64,000 nt of DNA from Haematococcus lacustris. Lineage: Eukaryota > Chlorophyta > Chlorophyceae > Chlamydomonadales > Haematococcaceae. Location: contig JASKMD010000027.1 in NCBI GenBank assembly GCA_030144725.1, forward strand, positions 2,962,842-3,026,841, given 5' to 3'. Positions within the stretch are counted from its first letter, which is position 1, and every line of letters starts with the position of its first letter. Both the position numbers and the translations under genes were made by a program. This document shows positions 45,721 through 57,347 of the stretch, in pieces. The notes below the pieces were generated by a model. That model worked only from the letters and a program-made list of their open reading frames with translations. It was not told where the DNA came from and made no database searches.

Positions 45721-48700
45721 CTACTTGTCCATGGATTTGTTGCTGAATGGAACAAAGTACATGTCTCCCCTACCCTCCTTGTGCGGGAAGAAGGGCACCA
45801 GCAGGTGTGTGAGCTTAGCCCCATCTACCGCAAACCAGTTGTGAGGGCCAGCTGCCGAGTAAAGAGTGGATGGGTGCCGGCCAACAAGTGAGCGCTGCTG
45901 GCGCACCGGTGTGGGAAGGGGAGCCTGGTAAAGCTGCCTCTGGCTTGGCTTGCGCCCTGAACGCCTGACCTGTGTTGGGGCCTCGTCCCCCTGGCTGTCT
46001 GACTCCATGGCCATCACCTTGTGTGCCTGGGGGTGCAGCTGGAGGAACTGTAGCCGGCTGCTGATCTGCTTTCTGCTTCTTGCTGCGCTGTGTAGGCCGT
46101 GAAGGCTGCTTCCTTTTTGCTGGCACCCGCTTCTCTGCTGTTGCTGAGTCGTCCTCAGCAAGGGGTGTGCCTCGTGCTATTGCTAACGTGTCTAGCTGTG
46201 GAACAGGGGTGGTGCGGTACAGGCGTGCAATGGCCAGGCGCAGGAAAACACCCTGCTTGTGTGGGTGCTCCACCCGCACCCAGAACTGGATATGTGATGC
46301 ATATGGTACCTCCCCCCACACCGCAACCAACTCATGCTCCCCTGTGTATTGCCCGGGTATGATCTGTAGGTACTGGTTCATTACCCAGTTGCTGTTACGC
46401 ACATGGACCTTGGTGTAGTCCACACTGTGCATGACCTGCCCGTTGCACTCTGCACGCTTGAAGTACTTGACACGCTGGGGCACTGCTGGGCTGGCACCAC
46501 TGACAGGATCTGCAAACACTGCATTGAAGTCTGCATCGCTCCACTCTATGCTCTCAGCCAAGAACTCCTCCCTGAACTTGATGCACGCCTGGCGCACCCA
46601 CTCCTCGCCTTCCCCACCATTCGGGCACTCGCTGTAACCACACCCCAAGAGTTGGCACACCTCCTCCGCAGGCACCGGCTTAGCATCCCTGACACCCTTG
46701 CTGCTCTTCTTCCTTCTGGCCAGCAGCCTCTCTGCCCTCCTCATTCTCCTCACCCTCCTCATCCATTCCCTCACCCTCCTGCTCTTCAGCCCATGCATCC
46801 CTCCCATGCTTATGCCTGTGTGTGTTGAACCACTGCTGCATCTGTCGGCTCAAGCGCTCCCGCAAACACATGGCCAAGGTCACCTGCAGCCCAGCAGCAT
46901 GGGAGCCACTGAAGTGCTTGGCACGCTGCATGGCGCGCTCCACGAAGAACTCCGTCACCCAGCAAGCACGCCCGCGCTCACGCTCTTGATCAGGCAACCT
47001 GCATGCATAGCACATGCACACTATAATGAATGTACCAGCGTATATATGACATGTTGTATGCGATGGCCAATGGATGGTGGAGCATGGTGACACGCACCGG
47101 CAGCACAACATATGGAGGTTGCTGGAGAACAAGGAGATCGGCACGTTCTCTCCCAGCCAGTCCTTCTCAGCCAGCAGGTAGGCATAGGTGTGAATGGCGT
47201 CAGCGCCCTCGTCCATACCCGCCTTCAGCCGGGCCTCATACAGTGCCTCAGCCTCCGGTGTCTTGTCTGGGCTCCGCTGCGGGTCTCCCTCTGTAGGGCA
47301 TGATGACAGGGCCATGCAGTACCTCAAGGTGTACACTCATGGTGCAGCTGTTGTGGCAATCTTGATTACCTGATGTCAGGTAGTGCAGCACAGCCTTCAC
47401 CAATGCCTTCCAAATGGGCAGGTGCCCGTTCTCCTCTGTCACGATGTCTCGAAACACGTACTGCCAGCCGTACCGGACGAAATGCATGAAGTCATCCATG
47501 ATCCACCCCCTGCAGCAAGATGATGCACATCAGTGTTGTGAAGGGGAAGTTGTTAACATGTGTCATTTGACACCTACAGTACTGTAGACCTCTACAGTAC
47601 TGTAGACTCCTACAGTACTGTAGACCTCTACAGTACTGTAGAGGTCTACAGTACTGTAGACCTCTACAGTACTGTAGACCTCTACAGTACTGTAGACCTC
47701 TACAGTACTGTAGACCTCTACAGTACTGTAGACCTCTAACAGTACTGTAGACCTCTACAGTACTGTAGACCCTACAGAGTACTGTAGACCTCTCAGAGTA
47801 CTGTAGACCTCTACAGTACTGTAGACACTCTACAGTACTGTAGACCTCTACAGTACTGTAGACCTCTACAGTACTGTAGACCTCTACAGTACTGTAGACC
47901 TCTACAGTACTGTAGACCTCTACAGTACTGTAGACACTCTACAGTACTGTAGACCTCTACAGTACTGTAGACCTCTACAGTACTGTAGACCCTCAGAGTA
48001 CTGTAGACCTCTACAGTACTGTAGACCCTCTACAGTACTGTAGACCTCTACAGTACTGTAGACACTCTACAGTACTGTAGACCTCTTCAGTACTGTAGAC
48101 CTCTACAGTACTGTAGACCTCTACAGTACTGTAGACCTCTACAGTACTGTAGACCTCTACAGTACTGTAGACCTCTACAGTACTGTAGACCTCTACAGTA
48201 CTGTAGACCCCTACAGTACTGTAGACCTCTACAGTACTGTAGACCTCTACAGTACTGTAGACCTCTACAGTACTGTAGACATCTACAGTACTGTAGACCT
48301 CTACAGTACTGTAGACCTCTACAGTACTGTAGACCTCTACAGTACTGTAGACCTCTACAGTACTGTAGACCTCTACAGTACTGTAGACCTCTACAGTACT
48401 GTAGACCTCTACAGTACTGTAGACCTCTACAGTACTGTAGACCTCTACAGTACTGTAGACACTCTACAGTACTGTAGACCTCTACAGTACTGTAGACCTC
48501 TACAGTACTGTAGACCTCTACAGTACTGTAGACCCTCACAGTACTGTAGACCTCTACAGTACTGTAGACCTCTACAGTACTGTAGACCTCTACAGTACTG
48601 TAGACCTCTACAGTACTGTAGACCTCTCACAGTACTGTAGACCTCTCACAGTACTGTAGACCTCTCACAGTACTGTAGACCTCTACAGTACTGTAGACCT

Positions 48701-51700
48701 CTACGAGTACTGTAGACCTCTACAGTACTGTAGACCTCTCACAGTACTGTAGACCCAAAGAGTACTGTAGACCCCTGCCAGTACTGTAGACGCCTTTCAG
48801 ACCATGCCCCACTCAGATCAGCACACTCACGTGAAATCCTCTGTGTGCTTCAGTCGTCGTCCAAACGTCACAGGGAAGTGCATGTCCTGGAAGCGCTTGA
48901 TCATCGTCTCACGTGGACTCTCCTTGTCGTTGCCTTGGCGCTTGCTGAAAGGCCCGCTCTTGGAAAACAGCCACTGCATATGGTGCTTCACAACACCAAA
49001 CAGGAAGGCGTGCGCGATGGGCACCACATGCAGCCACTTGGCCTGCACGTACTTGAGGTACTTGGTCACTATAGGCCGGCCCCAACACCCGATGTCTGGG
49101 CCCTTCACCCAGCCTCCCTCAACGGCTGCGCCACGAGTCTGCATGTCCTCCTCTGACAAACGGTTCCGACGTTCCCACATCCAAGCCTCAAACCATTCGC
49201 CCACCACACCCCTGCCCACCACGGGTTCGCCATCATGCCCCTGGCCACCAGCAGCTCCTCCACCAACCTCGCCACCACCACCCTCTGCCTCCTCATCACG
49301 CCCTTCAAACCGATCAGCATGCCCACCCTGATCACCTTGTGGTGCAGCCAAGCCCGCACCCTGGCTCGCACCCTGGTTTGCACCCTGGCCAGCGCCCTGA
49401 CCTCCACCCTGGCCTGCACCCTGGCTTCTCAATCCTGCACGCCCAGGGCCACCAACAACACTAGCCGCCCTGCCCGTATGGCGACCACCTCTCCCCACCC
49501 CAGCACCCACACCAGCATCTTCTTCAGGGGGGGGAGGAGGATAGCGGCTCAGGTCTGGCACCAACACCTCCACCGGCAGCCAGTACCCCTTGGGGTGCAC
49601 ACCACCGTCACCAGGGGTCCGCAGCCAGCACCAGGCACAGTTCATGCAAGCACCATGGCCAAGACTCTTCATCAAACACATCCTGCAAAGCACCATGCAT
49701 CATTGGCCTTACACCCAACTAGTTGGTGGTGTATATGTTACCCTTACTCACCGAGCCGGAGTGTCCGCCACCACGCTGGCCAGCATAGGGTATAGCCGGA
49801 TCTTCGTGGCCTCATTGGCACCACGGTAGCCTTTGGGGGCGTGCAGGTGGACCCAACAGTCGCGCTTGCTTTCATCAAGCGAGTCACGGAGGTCCACCAG
49901 CAACTGCCAAACACACACTGCTACCTGTTAGTCATGTATCATTCTGTTGTGGTTCTGAGAACATATGCCTCAGCTTGTTCACCTGGTTCACGTAGCCCTC
50001 CACAAACTTGGACTTGTCAGCACCCAAGATCACACCCACAATAGCCCAGGTCTCGTCCTTGCTCATGTACTTGGTGGGCACATCCATGACCTGGGGTGGA
50101 CACGCTTCATTTGTATGGGCTAGAGCTCAGGCTCAGGCTAGGGCTAGGGCTAGGGCTAGGGCTAGGGCTAGGGCTGGGCTAGGGCTAGGGCTAGGGACAG
50201 GGCTAGGGCTAGGGACAGGGCTAGGGCTAGGGCCAGGACTAGGGCTAGGGCCAGGGCTAGGGCTAGGGCTAGGGCTAGGGCTAGGGCTAGGGCTAGGGCT
50301 AGGGCTAGGGCTAGGGCTAGGGCTAGGGCTAGGGCTAGGGCTAGGGCTAGGGCTAGGGCTAGGGCTAGGGCTAGGGCTAGGGCTGGGCATGGACGTGGGG
50401 ATGGGTTAGGGTTGGGGTTAGGGATAGGGATAGGGATAGGGATAGGGATAGGGTTAGGGTTAGGGTTAGGGCTAGGGCTAGGGCTTTTTGCTCATACCTG
50501 CAACACAATAATCCCGACGGACTGTGTTTCAGTGATCTTCACCCAATCGATGCCCAGGCTCAAGCGCACTGCGTACGGGTTGTCGAACTGGTCAGCTCCC
50601 ACGCTGTCTCGCATGAACTTGCCAGCCTCACCTGTGCCCATCAAACAATCCGTTAAGTGTGTTCTATTCAACCACGTTGCATGTGATTAACGTTCACTCA
50701 CTGGCATAGAAAGATCCCGGGCCCTTGTCCACGTCCCGGTTGAACCACATTTGCATCCCGGGGCTGAGGAGCATGGTATTCAGGGTCTCCTCCAGTTCCA
50801 GGTAGAAAAGTTCTGCTCGAGGCCGCAGGTTATTGCGGTCACCTATAACATCATGCATGAGCACCGCCTGTTCACACCACATCCTTGCCCTCTGTGGTAT
50901 TGGCCATGCATGTTGACTCACCCTCAAAACGTGTGAGCTTGCACTTGGGGCACACCTCCTTCTCGTGCAGAGTCCACTGATCTCTGCAACGCATGGCACA
51001 AAGTCATGGGTTCACCCCTAACCCTCCGCTTGTTTTGGCATGGCAACATATACAACTTGTGGCAAAGGACATGGGTCGTGGGTCATGGGTACTTGGGAAA
51101 ACATAGCACCCACCGGGGCAGGTGGCCAAAGGTGTGCCCACAGGGACGCTCAGCCGTGCCGTTGCAGACATGGAGCCGACTCTCTGGCTGGTCAAAGGTC
51201 TCCAAGGTTTGTCGGTACAGGTACGGAGTGCTGGGGTGGTTGTGAGGCGTACGTAGCTCCCCTTGTCCGAACATGTAGCCCAGCTCCAGCAGGTGCGCCT
51301 TAAACACCTTGGCGTCAGGAGTGATGGCCTTCATCCAGTTGTGGATCCTCTCCACGTTGTCATACGTAGTGGTCATAGGGTGCCATGCAGACACAGGCTC
51401 ACTCAAGCGTCGCTGGATGTCTGTTGTCCTGCAACGCCTCCGCCCCTTCTCCAGACGGGGGCCCCTGTCTCTGCTGTCCCCCCCCCTCCTACTGTTACGA
51501 GGGCGGCCAACACTACGCCCACGGGACCGGCCCCGGCCTCGACCTCTGTCCACACTGCCGCCCCTGCTGCCTCGTCCACCCCTGGCAACACCTTCACCTC
51601 GCTGTGCATGCCGGGCTCCCCTGTTGCCTCTGTTGTTGCGTTTTCCACTGTCATCAGAGCTGCTACCTGTGTCCATTGACTGCTCAGATACAACTTCAGA

Positions 51701-53044
51701 CTCAGACTGGGAGGTGGTGGTGGAGGATTGGGAGGTGGTGGAGGATGCATGGGGGCAGCCCATGGAGCATCTGGCACCAACACAACAACCCTTTGCATTG
51801 CCGCTGGGTGGGCTGCCTGTTGCATTGCCACTGGGTGGGCTGCCTGTTGCATGGGGTGAGGGGGGGAGGGGCGGGGGAGGGAACGGAGGGGAGGGGGGAT
51901 TCACAGGGCTCAATCCAGGTGATGCCATGCCACGAACTGCCGTGGGCCCACTAACACCGGCCCTCCTTGGCTGCTCCCCCTCATCTGTCTCCATGTCGTC
52001 ATTGCCTCCCAACCAACCTTCTTCTCGTCTGCTCCTTGACTCCACCTCTGGCCGGAGAACAAGGTCATCGTCATAGTGACGGGCCAGCAGGCGCCCTGCA
52101 TCTCCTGGGCGCAGTGGAGCCTTCTCTGGCCGAAGAACAAGGTCGTCCTCATAGTGACGGGCCAGCAGCCGCCCTGCACCTCCTGGGCGCAGTGGAGCCA
52201 CCTCTGGCCGAAGAACAAGGTCGTCCTCATAGTGACGGGCCAGCAGCCGCCCAGCATCTCCTGGCCGTAGTGGAGCCTCCTCTGGCCGAAGAACAAGGTC
52301 GTCCTTGCATTGACGGGTCAACAGGAGCCTTTCATCTCCTGGGCGCAGTGGCTCTCCATTTGACAGACGGTGAAGGAGGGATTGTAGAGGCGGAGTTGTG
52401 GGATGGGAGGGTTGAGGAGCAGGGGGGGGAGGTGGGGGGGGGGTTGGGAGGCTTTGGGTTCCTACCGGGACGTTGTGGCGGCGTTGGAGAGCAGGGAGTT
52501 GGGTGGGATGAATCAGGGGGTAGGGGTGGTACCGGGCGGCCTAGGAAGGTGGTGGTGGAAGGCCGGGGCGGCCACACCTGGGAGGGAGGTGGCCAATCTA
52601 CTGGTGGACGCGTTGGCCTCAGCGGTGTGGGTGGCAGGCCTGGGAGCGGTGAGGGTGAGGGAGGAGGCCAATCTGGTGGGGGACGAGCTGGCTTGGGGGG
52701 TGTGGGGGGCCGTGGCAGGGGACTAGGCGAGGGAGGAGGCCACACAGGTTGGAACTGGTTGGAACGGGGTGGGGAACGGGGTGGGTGTGGGATCCCCGCT
52801 TGGGATTGTTGTCGAGCATGCTGCAATCGATGAAGTACATAGGGTGAATTGCGCTTCGTCAGCACAAAGTCAGTCCAATGTGACAAAGCGCGATGCCTGC
52901 AACCAACGTCGACCGCCGTAAGTAAACGTCGCCTACTTTTAGCATCGCCATGTCGGCCACATACGAGGGTTGGGAGCGCGTCTCCGGTGGTTCTTGTGAT
53001 GGCTGGGCGATGTTGGGACGACGAGGAGACCAGGGTTGGGTCTG
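45721..53044 (-). CDS. Tnp2-type (CACTA-like) transposase, copy 2
   Basis: Homologous to the copy at 17.6-22.3 kb, with exon boundaries conserved. Exons recognised: about 51110-52330, about 50923-50993, about 50698-50842, 50498-50631, 49983-50090, 49752-49903, 48831-49682, 47370-47510, 47098-47290, about 46735-46998 and 45721-46730 (an internal boundary or frameshift near 46035). Landmarks in order: [118 protein letters not shown] and [11 protein letters not shown]. The N-terminal part carries a 26-residue tandem repeat ([20 protein letters not shown]...), RG-rich and Pro-rich stretches. The ATG near 53044 is one candidate start; the 5' exons above 52.3 kb are uncertain. No stop was seen inside the core exons. 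Confidence 0.75.
47574..48790. repeat. CTACAGTACTGTAG palindrome satellite, about 68 units
   Basis: 18-bp units (TACAGTACTGTAGACCTC) over 1.2 kb with occasional one- or two-base slips (e.g. CTCACAGTACTGTAG). It fills most of the intron between the 48831-49682 and 47370-47510 exons of the second Tnp2 gene. Transcribed, every unit could form a short hairpin. Confidence 0.97.
50117..50486. repeat. (GGGCTA)n telomere-like array in a transposase intron
   Basis: GGGCTA repeats with GGGACA and GGGCCA variants, ending in GGGATA and GGGTTA units. It lies in the intron between exons 50498-50631 and 49983-50090. Similar to, but not the same as, plant/green algal telomere repeats. Confidence 0.95.
52064..52345. 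repeat. 78-bp coding tandem repeat
   Basis: Four to five copies of a 78-bp unit (GAAGAACAAGGTCGTCCTCA on the plus strand), coding on the minus strand for about 26 residues around [19 protein letters not shown]. In frame in the second Tnp2 gene. Confidence 0.9.
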
Positions 53045-53352
53045 CATCAGACCAATCACGAGTCACCACTGTTTTAGACTTTGGCCTAGCCGCTAGCTGT
53101 CACTATGGGTCCTGCGTGGTTGCCCCACCTGGCCGTGGCCGTGGCATTTATTTGTGATGGGCCGTGCTAGACAAGGCTTTCAGCTAGTATGTGGTAGTGT
53201 GGGTCGCCCCTTGCGCTGTCGGCGGTGGCTGATGCGGGTCGCGACTGTTGGGTTGGGTGTGGTGTTTGATGCAATACACAAGCGCAAAAATCGGACCCGC
53301 ACTCATTGCTGTGTGCACTATCCTTCCCTCGTTGCTCAGTCTTTAATCACCA
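53045..53352. promoter_or_regulatory. Shared promoter interval of a head-to-head gene pair (element 2)
   Basis: About 0.3 kb between the probable 5' end of the second Tnp2 gene (minus) and the ATG of the accessory gene (53353, plus), the same head-to-head layout as at 22.3-22.5 kb. No specific promoter motif was recognised. Confidence 0.35.
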
Positions 53353-56350
53353 ATGGCCGCCGCAACCATCATTGATGTTGAGGTCATCTTCAATGTTGGT
53401 GGCGGTAGTGAAAGCGACCCGATGAGCATTCATCGCGGCCAAGAGTCATTCACCGCTGAAGCCATGGAAGCGTTTCTGAAGAAAACGGGTAACTTGTATC
53501 GTGTGTCCCTCGATGAAGATCGTGAGCCGGTTCTTGAGGTGCCCTATACTCCAGAGGACTACACCACCATGGCAGGCCACATGGTTAACCTGGGGACCAG
53601 CCTGATTACTTGGCGTAATCTATTCGACGACACTGGCCTAGCGTTCGTGACATGGAGGAATGAGACCGGTGGCATCGTCATCGAGGTGTACCTGTACCCC
53701 TTGGCCACGTCTCAGCAGGTGAGGTGGCTCCTTGGTGCTTGCCTCATCCCCCCTACATGCATTCAAAGCCTGATGTGGTAGGCGTATGTTGACTTTGCAT
53801 GCGATTGTGCAGGGACCTGGTGAGGAACAGGCAGCAGAGCCCCTACTGGACGCCATGTCGCAGGGGGCAGCCAGCGCACAACCTGTCAGCCCACAGTCAG
53901 GTGCCGACAGGGCCTTAGCTCCCCCTGCGGCCCTGAGGAAACAGAAGGATGCCGCTGGCCCCTCGAAAGAGGCAGCCCAACCCCAGCCGCCCAGCTCAGC
54001 AGCTGCAGCAGCAGGACGTAAACCTGGTCCTGCAGCAGCGGTGCATGTGGGAGGGACTAAGCGTGGCTCAGCCCAGGCAGTGAGGCAGGTGTGTGAATCA
54101 CAGGGTGCATGCCAGTGTCTGTACATGTGCACATGTTCCAGCTGTCAGCTGCCCAACACTCCACGGCCCTTGTGTCCCGTTGGCCATGCTGCACCATTAT
54201 GGTGGTCGTGTGTGGCTGCAGCCGGCGGGGGACAGTGGCGATGGCATGGTCGAGACCCAGCCTGTGCGTAAGAGGGTGGCTGGTAGTCGGCGTGCCGCGG
54301 GGTCCCCAGCTGGACCCCATGCTCATGGAGCAGTCGGGAGCAGTGGTGTCAGTAAGGTGTGCTTGTGTGTGTGTGGTACGGTTATGTATTGGGTTATGAA
54401 CCACATGTTACCATATGTTGAACCACATGTTGAGTGTGGCCTTGTATGGTTGCTGATGTAGGCACCGGCAGCTGGCCCCCTCCTTTCCTCCCCGGCCTCC
54501 ACATCCTCCCGCAGCATGGGGAAGGGGGAAGTCGGAGGTGGCTCAATGGTGAGTGTGAGTCTGTGTGTGTGGATGTTATTCTTCACTAAGCCTATCATTT
54601 GCATGGGATGCAGCAAATCCGGCATCATGCTGAATGTGGTGCCTCATGCAGGGCCAGGGGTTCAGATTGGACATCTCCCCGTCCAAAAGGGTCTCGCTAG
54701 CGACCAGGCTGTATGCTAGGAGCATGGTAAGAGTAATTGGCTAGTATCTATGCAAACTCCCCAAGGCCTGCCTGTCTTGCCTCGTTGAGCTTACCGGTCT
54801 ACCTTTGAACTTGCTGTGCAGATCACGAAAGACGCTACCTATTTTGAGGTGAGTGTGGTAAATGAAGACATGCGGATGTATTTTTTGCAATGTCACACCC
54901 TCACATGTTGTGCTTGTGATGTGTAGGTGTCGGTTGAGAGAGCGGCCAAGGCATTGGCCAGTGCAGCAGTGAGGAAGTGGGGCATGCGGTGCCACACGCT
55001 CCCGGAGGTGGGTGCATGTGTCATGAGCGGTTCCATTGTAGTCAGCGTTGTAACCCAATACCATGGAGGTCCATGCCTGACTTCATGCAGGGCCAAGGGT
55101 TGTTTGACATACCCGGCTTGTCCCATGGGGACATTGTCAAGTCGGAAAAACTCCCTGAGGAGTTCAAGTGGGATACGCCAGAGGAGTTCTGCATCGCGGA
55201 AGTGATGAAGGGCATGTTCAAGGAGTTTGGGACCCTGCCTGCCCCCTACAACGCCTACCAGAGGTTTAAGACCCTGATTAACGAGTGGGTGCCCGTTGTG
55301 TTGTAGGAGTCCCATGACTTGCTGGCCAAGGTTGTGCCCCATGGTCACTGTCTTGTCATGATGTGCTACTGCAGGGCCTTCGGAATGCTAGTGGAAACTC
55401 AGAAACGCGTCAAGTCCATCTCCCCGGCAGTCATGGAACAAACACGGATCTGGGGCGTGGACGTCGGGGTGACCCGCAAGGCAGGCAACAGGATGACGGT
55501 GCTCGCCTCATGGACAGAGGGCTTGCGCCAGGTCCAGCATCTGAAGGAGTTTGGGGGTAAGGCTCTGTACCTGTGCATTGCATTGTGCACCGTGTGCATG
55601 TTGTGCATTGCATGCATGTTGTGCACCGAGTGCATGTTATGCATGTTATGTGCATGTTGTGCATTGTGGGCATGTTGTGTGTTGTTCATGGTGTGCGTTA
55701 AGTGAAACACTCTTGGATGCCATGTGCATGTGTACGCTGCAGTGCCTTCGTTCCCCTTGCCAGAGGGTTGGCCTGTCGCCTTCCCCCCAGTCACCTGGAT
55801 GGAGATGATGCACCGCAAAGGCGAGGAGCTGGTCTCCCGGGTGGCCGGCAAGCATGACATGGAGGTGAGTGCCGTATACATGCAGCCTCCTAAGCTCATA
55901 TGCAATGCCAATGCCAATGAAGGTCTTTGGCATGCGTGCTTGTAGGAGACAAAGGTCAGCCATGTGGTGCGGGACGTCACACGCTGGTCTGACAGAAAGA
56001 TGGAGGTGGGCTCTACCCCAGCTCACCGCATGGTTACCTGCTGGTGTCATGCTTGCGCCGTGCACCAACCCATGTGATGTGCGGTTTTCCTGTAGGCCAT
56101 CCTGGACAAGGCCTTTGCCGAATTTGAGGCTGAGGTGGAGAAGGAGCTCAACCTCCCCCTTGCGGCCCCTGTCCTGTCGGGGGACGTGGAGGCAGCAGGG
56201 GCAGCAGGGCAGCCGGGGCAGGGGACGGGGCAGCCGGGGCAGCAGCAGCAGCAGAGGGGCAAGGCAGGGGTGGAGGAGGGTGGGGATGTAGAGGGGAGGG
56301 GTGAGGAAGAGGAGGAGGAGGAGGAGCGGGAGGGAAGTGGGCTGGAGTAG
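53353..56350 (+). CDS. Accessory gene of Tnp2 element 2, unknown function, intact
   Basis: Not recognised. Twelve exons join in phase without a stop: 53353-53718, 53814-54090, about 54223-54357, 54462-54548, 54651-54727, an exon reading ITKDATYFE, one reading VERAAKALASAAVRKW, then about 55089-55286, 55376-55559, 55741-55863, 55947-56006 and 56096-56350. The first exon (122 codons, MAAATIIDVEVIFNVGGG) looks like a compact alpha/beta domain. Next are Pro/Ala-rich linkers with basic patches. A central conserved-looking part (FDIPGLSHGDIVKSEKLP, FKWDTPEEFCIAEVM) is followed by IWGVDVGVTRKAGNR. The C-terminus is Gln/Gly/Glu-rich. Position equals that of the 22.5-25.4 kb gene in element 1, but I see no clear sequence similarity between the two. 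A transposon helper role is inferred from position only. Confidence 0.7.
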
Positions 56351-56771
56351 GTGCTGTAGCTTGTGCCGGTGCAGGGGTAGGGGGGCATTGGGGTAGGCGC
56401 AGGGCAACGTCATGCATGCAATGACTCATGGTATAAAGAGCTGTTACAGCATGCAATGACTCATGCCTGTAGTGAAGAGCCAACAGGCAAGAGGTCTGCT
56501 ATGGTTAGTGTAAGTGCTGTGATGTCATCTGGTATTCAGTGCCTACTAATGTTACATGTCTCCATGTTCCTATGTCCATTCCGAGGTTTGCATGAGACGA
56601 GGATGTTTGAAAGGGACAAGGTGTCATGACAACGTTCAGCTTACAAGCAATAATGGCCTTCAATCTCGTCAATCAGCTTACAAGCAACAATGTCCTAGTC
56701 CGTGGCCGTCAATCTCACAATAGGGTCAATCTCATCATTGCGCATTCCATGCCTTGTCTGTGACACCTCTA
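56351..56771. other. Spacer with short duplications
   Basis: No gene seen. Two direct repeats of CATGCAATGACTCATG (about 56415 and 56452) and two of CAGCTTACAAGCAA (about 56637 and 56674). Confidence 0.6.
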
Positions 56772-57062
56772 TCAGCCTCGGGACTCAGGCGTGGCAGGCT
56801 GTGGTGGGGTAGGACCGGTGTCAACAAATGACTGTCCTACACCCATTCCACGCATCGCCTCCTCCCACTCCCCAGCCTGGATCAAATGCATTAAGGCTCG
56901 GCGGGGTTGTCCGGGCCTCCACTTGGTCAGCCAATTCAACCTGTACATCGCCTGAACAATTCCCGAGTTTGGCTCCTCCTTCAGTGAAGGCGCAGGGCGC
57001 TTCGTCGCGCGCGGCACACGCGTGGACTTCTGGGGTTGATCCACTGGTTCCTGAGAGCTCAT
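56772..57062 (-). CDS. Small partner protein with WRPG motif, copy 2
   Basis: 96 codons, single exon, starting MSSQEPVDQPQK. It resembles the 26856-27182 gene: basic N-terminal half, LTKWRPGQPRRALMHL, EWEEAMRGMGVGQSF and a Pro-rich end (TPPQPATPES). No known domain. It is divergent from the F-box/LRR-like gene that starts at 57348, with 285 bp between the two starts. Confidence 0.65.
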   Translation of the reverse strand: MSSQEPVDQPQKSTRVPRATKRPAPSLKEEPNSGIVQAMYRLNWLTKWRPGQPRRALMHLIQAGEWEEAMRGMGVGQSFVDTGPTPPQPATPESRG

Positions 57063-57347
57063 TGCTAGCTTTGGTGGTGATTGGGCTGGTTTGTTGTGCC
57101 GTGCACTGGGCTGCTGTTGGGGGTTTCCTCATGCGTTCATGCCGAATTCACCTCCTCTAATACCTCCTAACCGGCAAGGGTGCTCGTTGTATTACGAGTC
57201 GGCTCTGGTCAGAGATTTGGAACTTACAACCAGGCTGTCTCAATAGCCCCTACACGAATAATTAGTATATATACACTACCCGAAGTCTTGCATGTGCAAG
57301 CGCCCGCAAGCGATCATACGGTCGGGTGCGGTACACACCACAACACG

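Noticed and set aside
47574..48790. Possible CRISPR-like array (regular repeats with palindromes)
   Set aside because: The 4-bp spacers are nearly constant, the DNA is eukaryotic and the array lies in an intron; it is a satellite.
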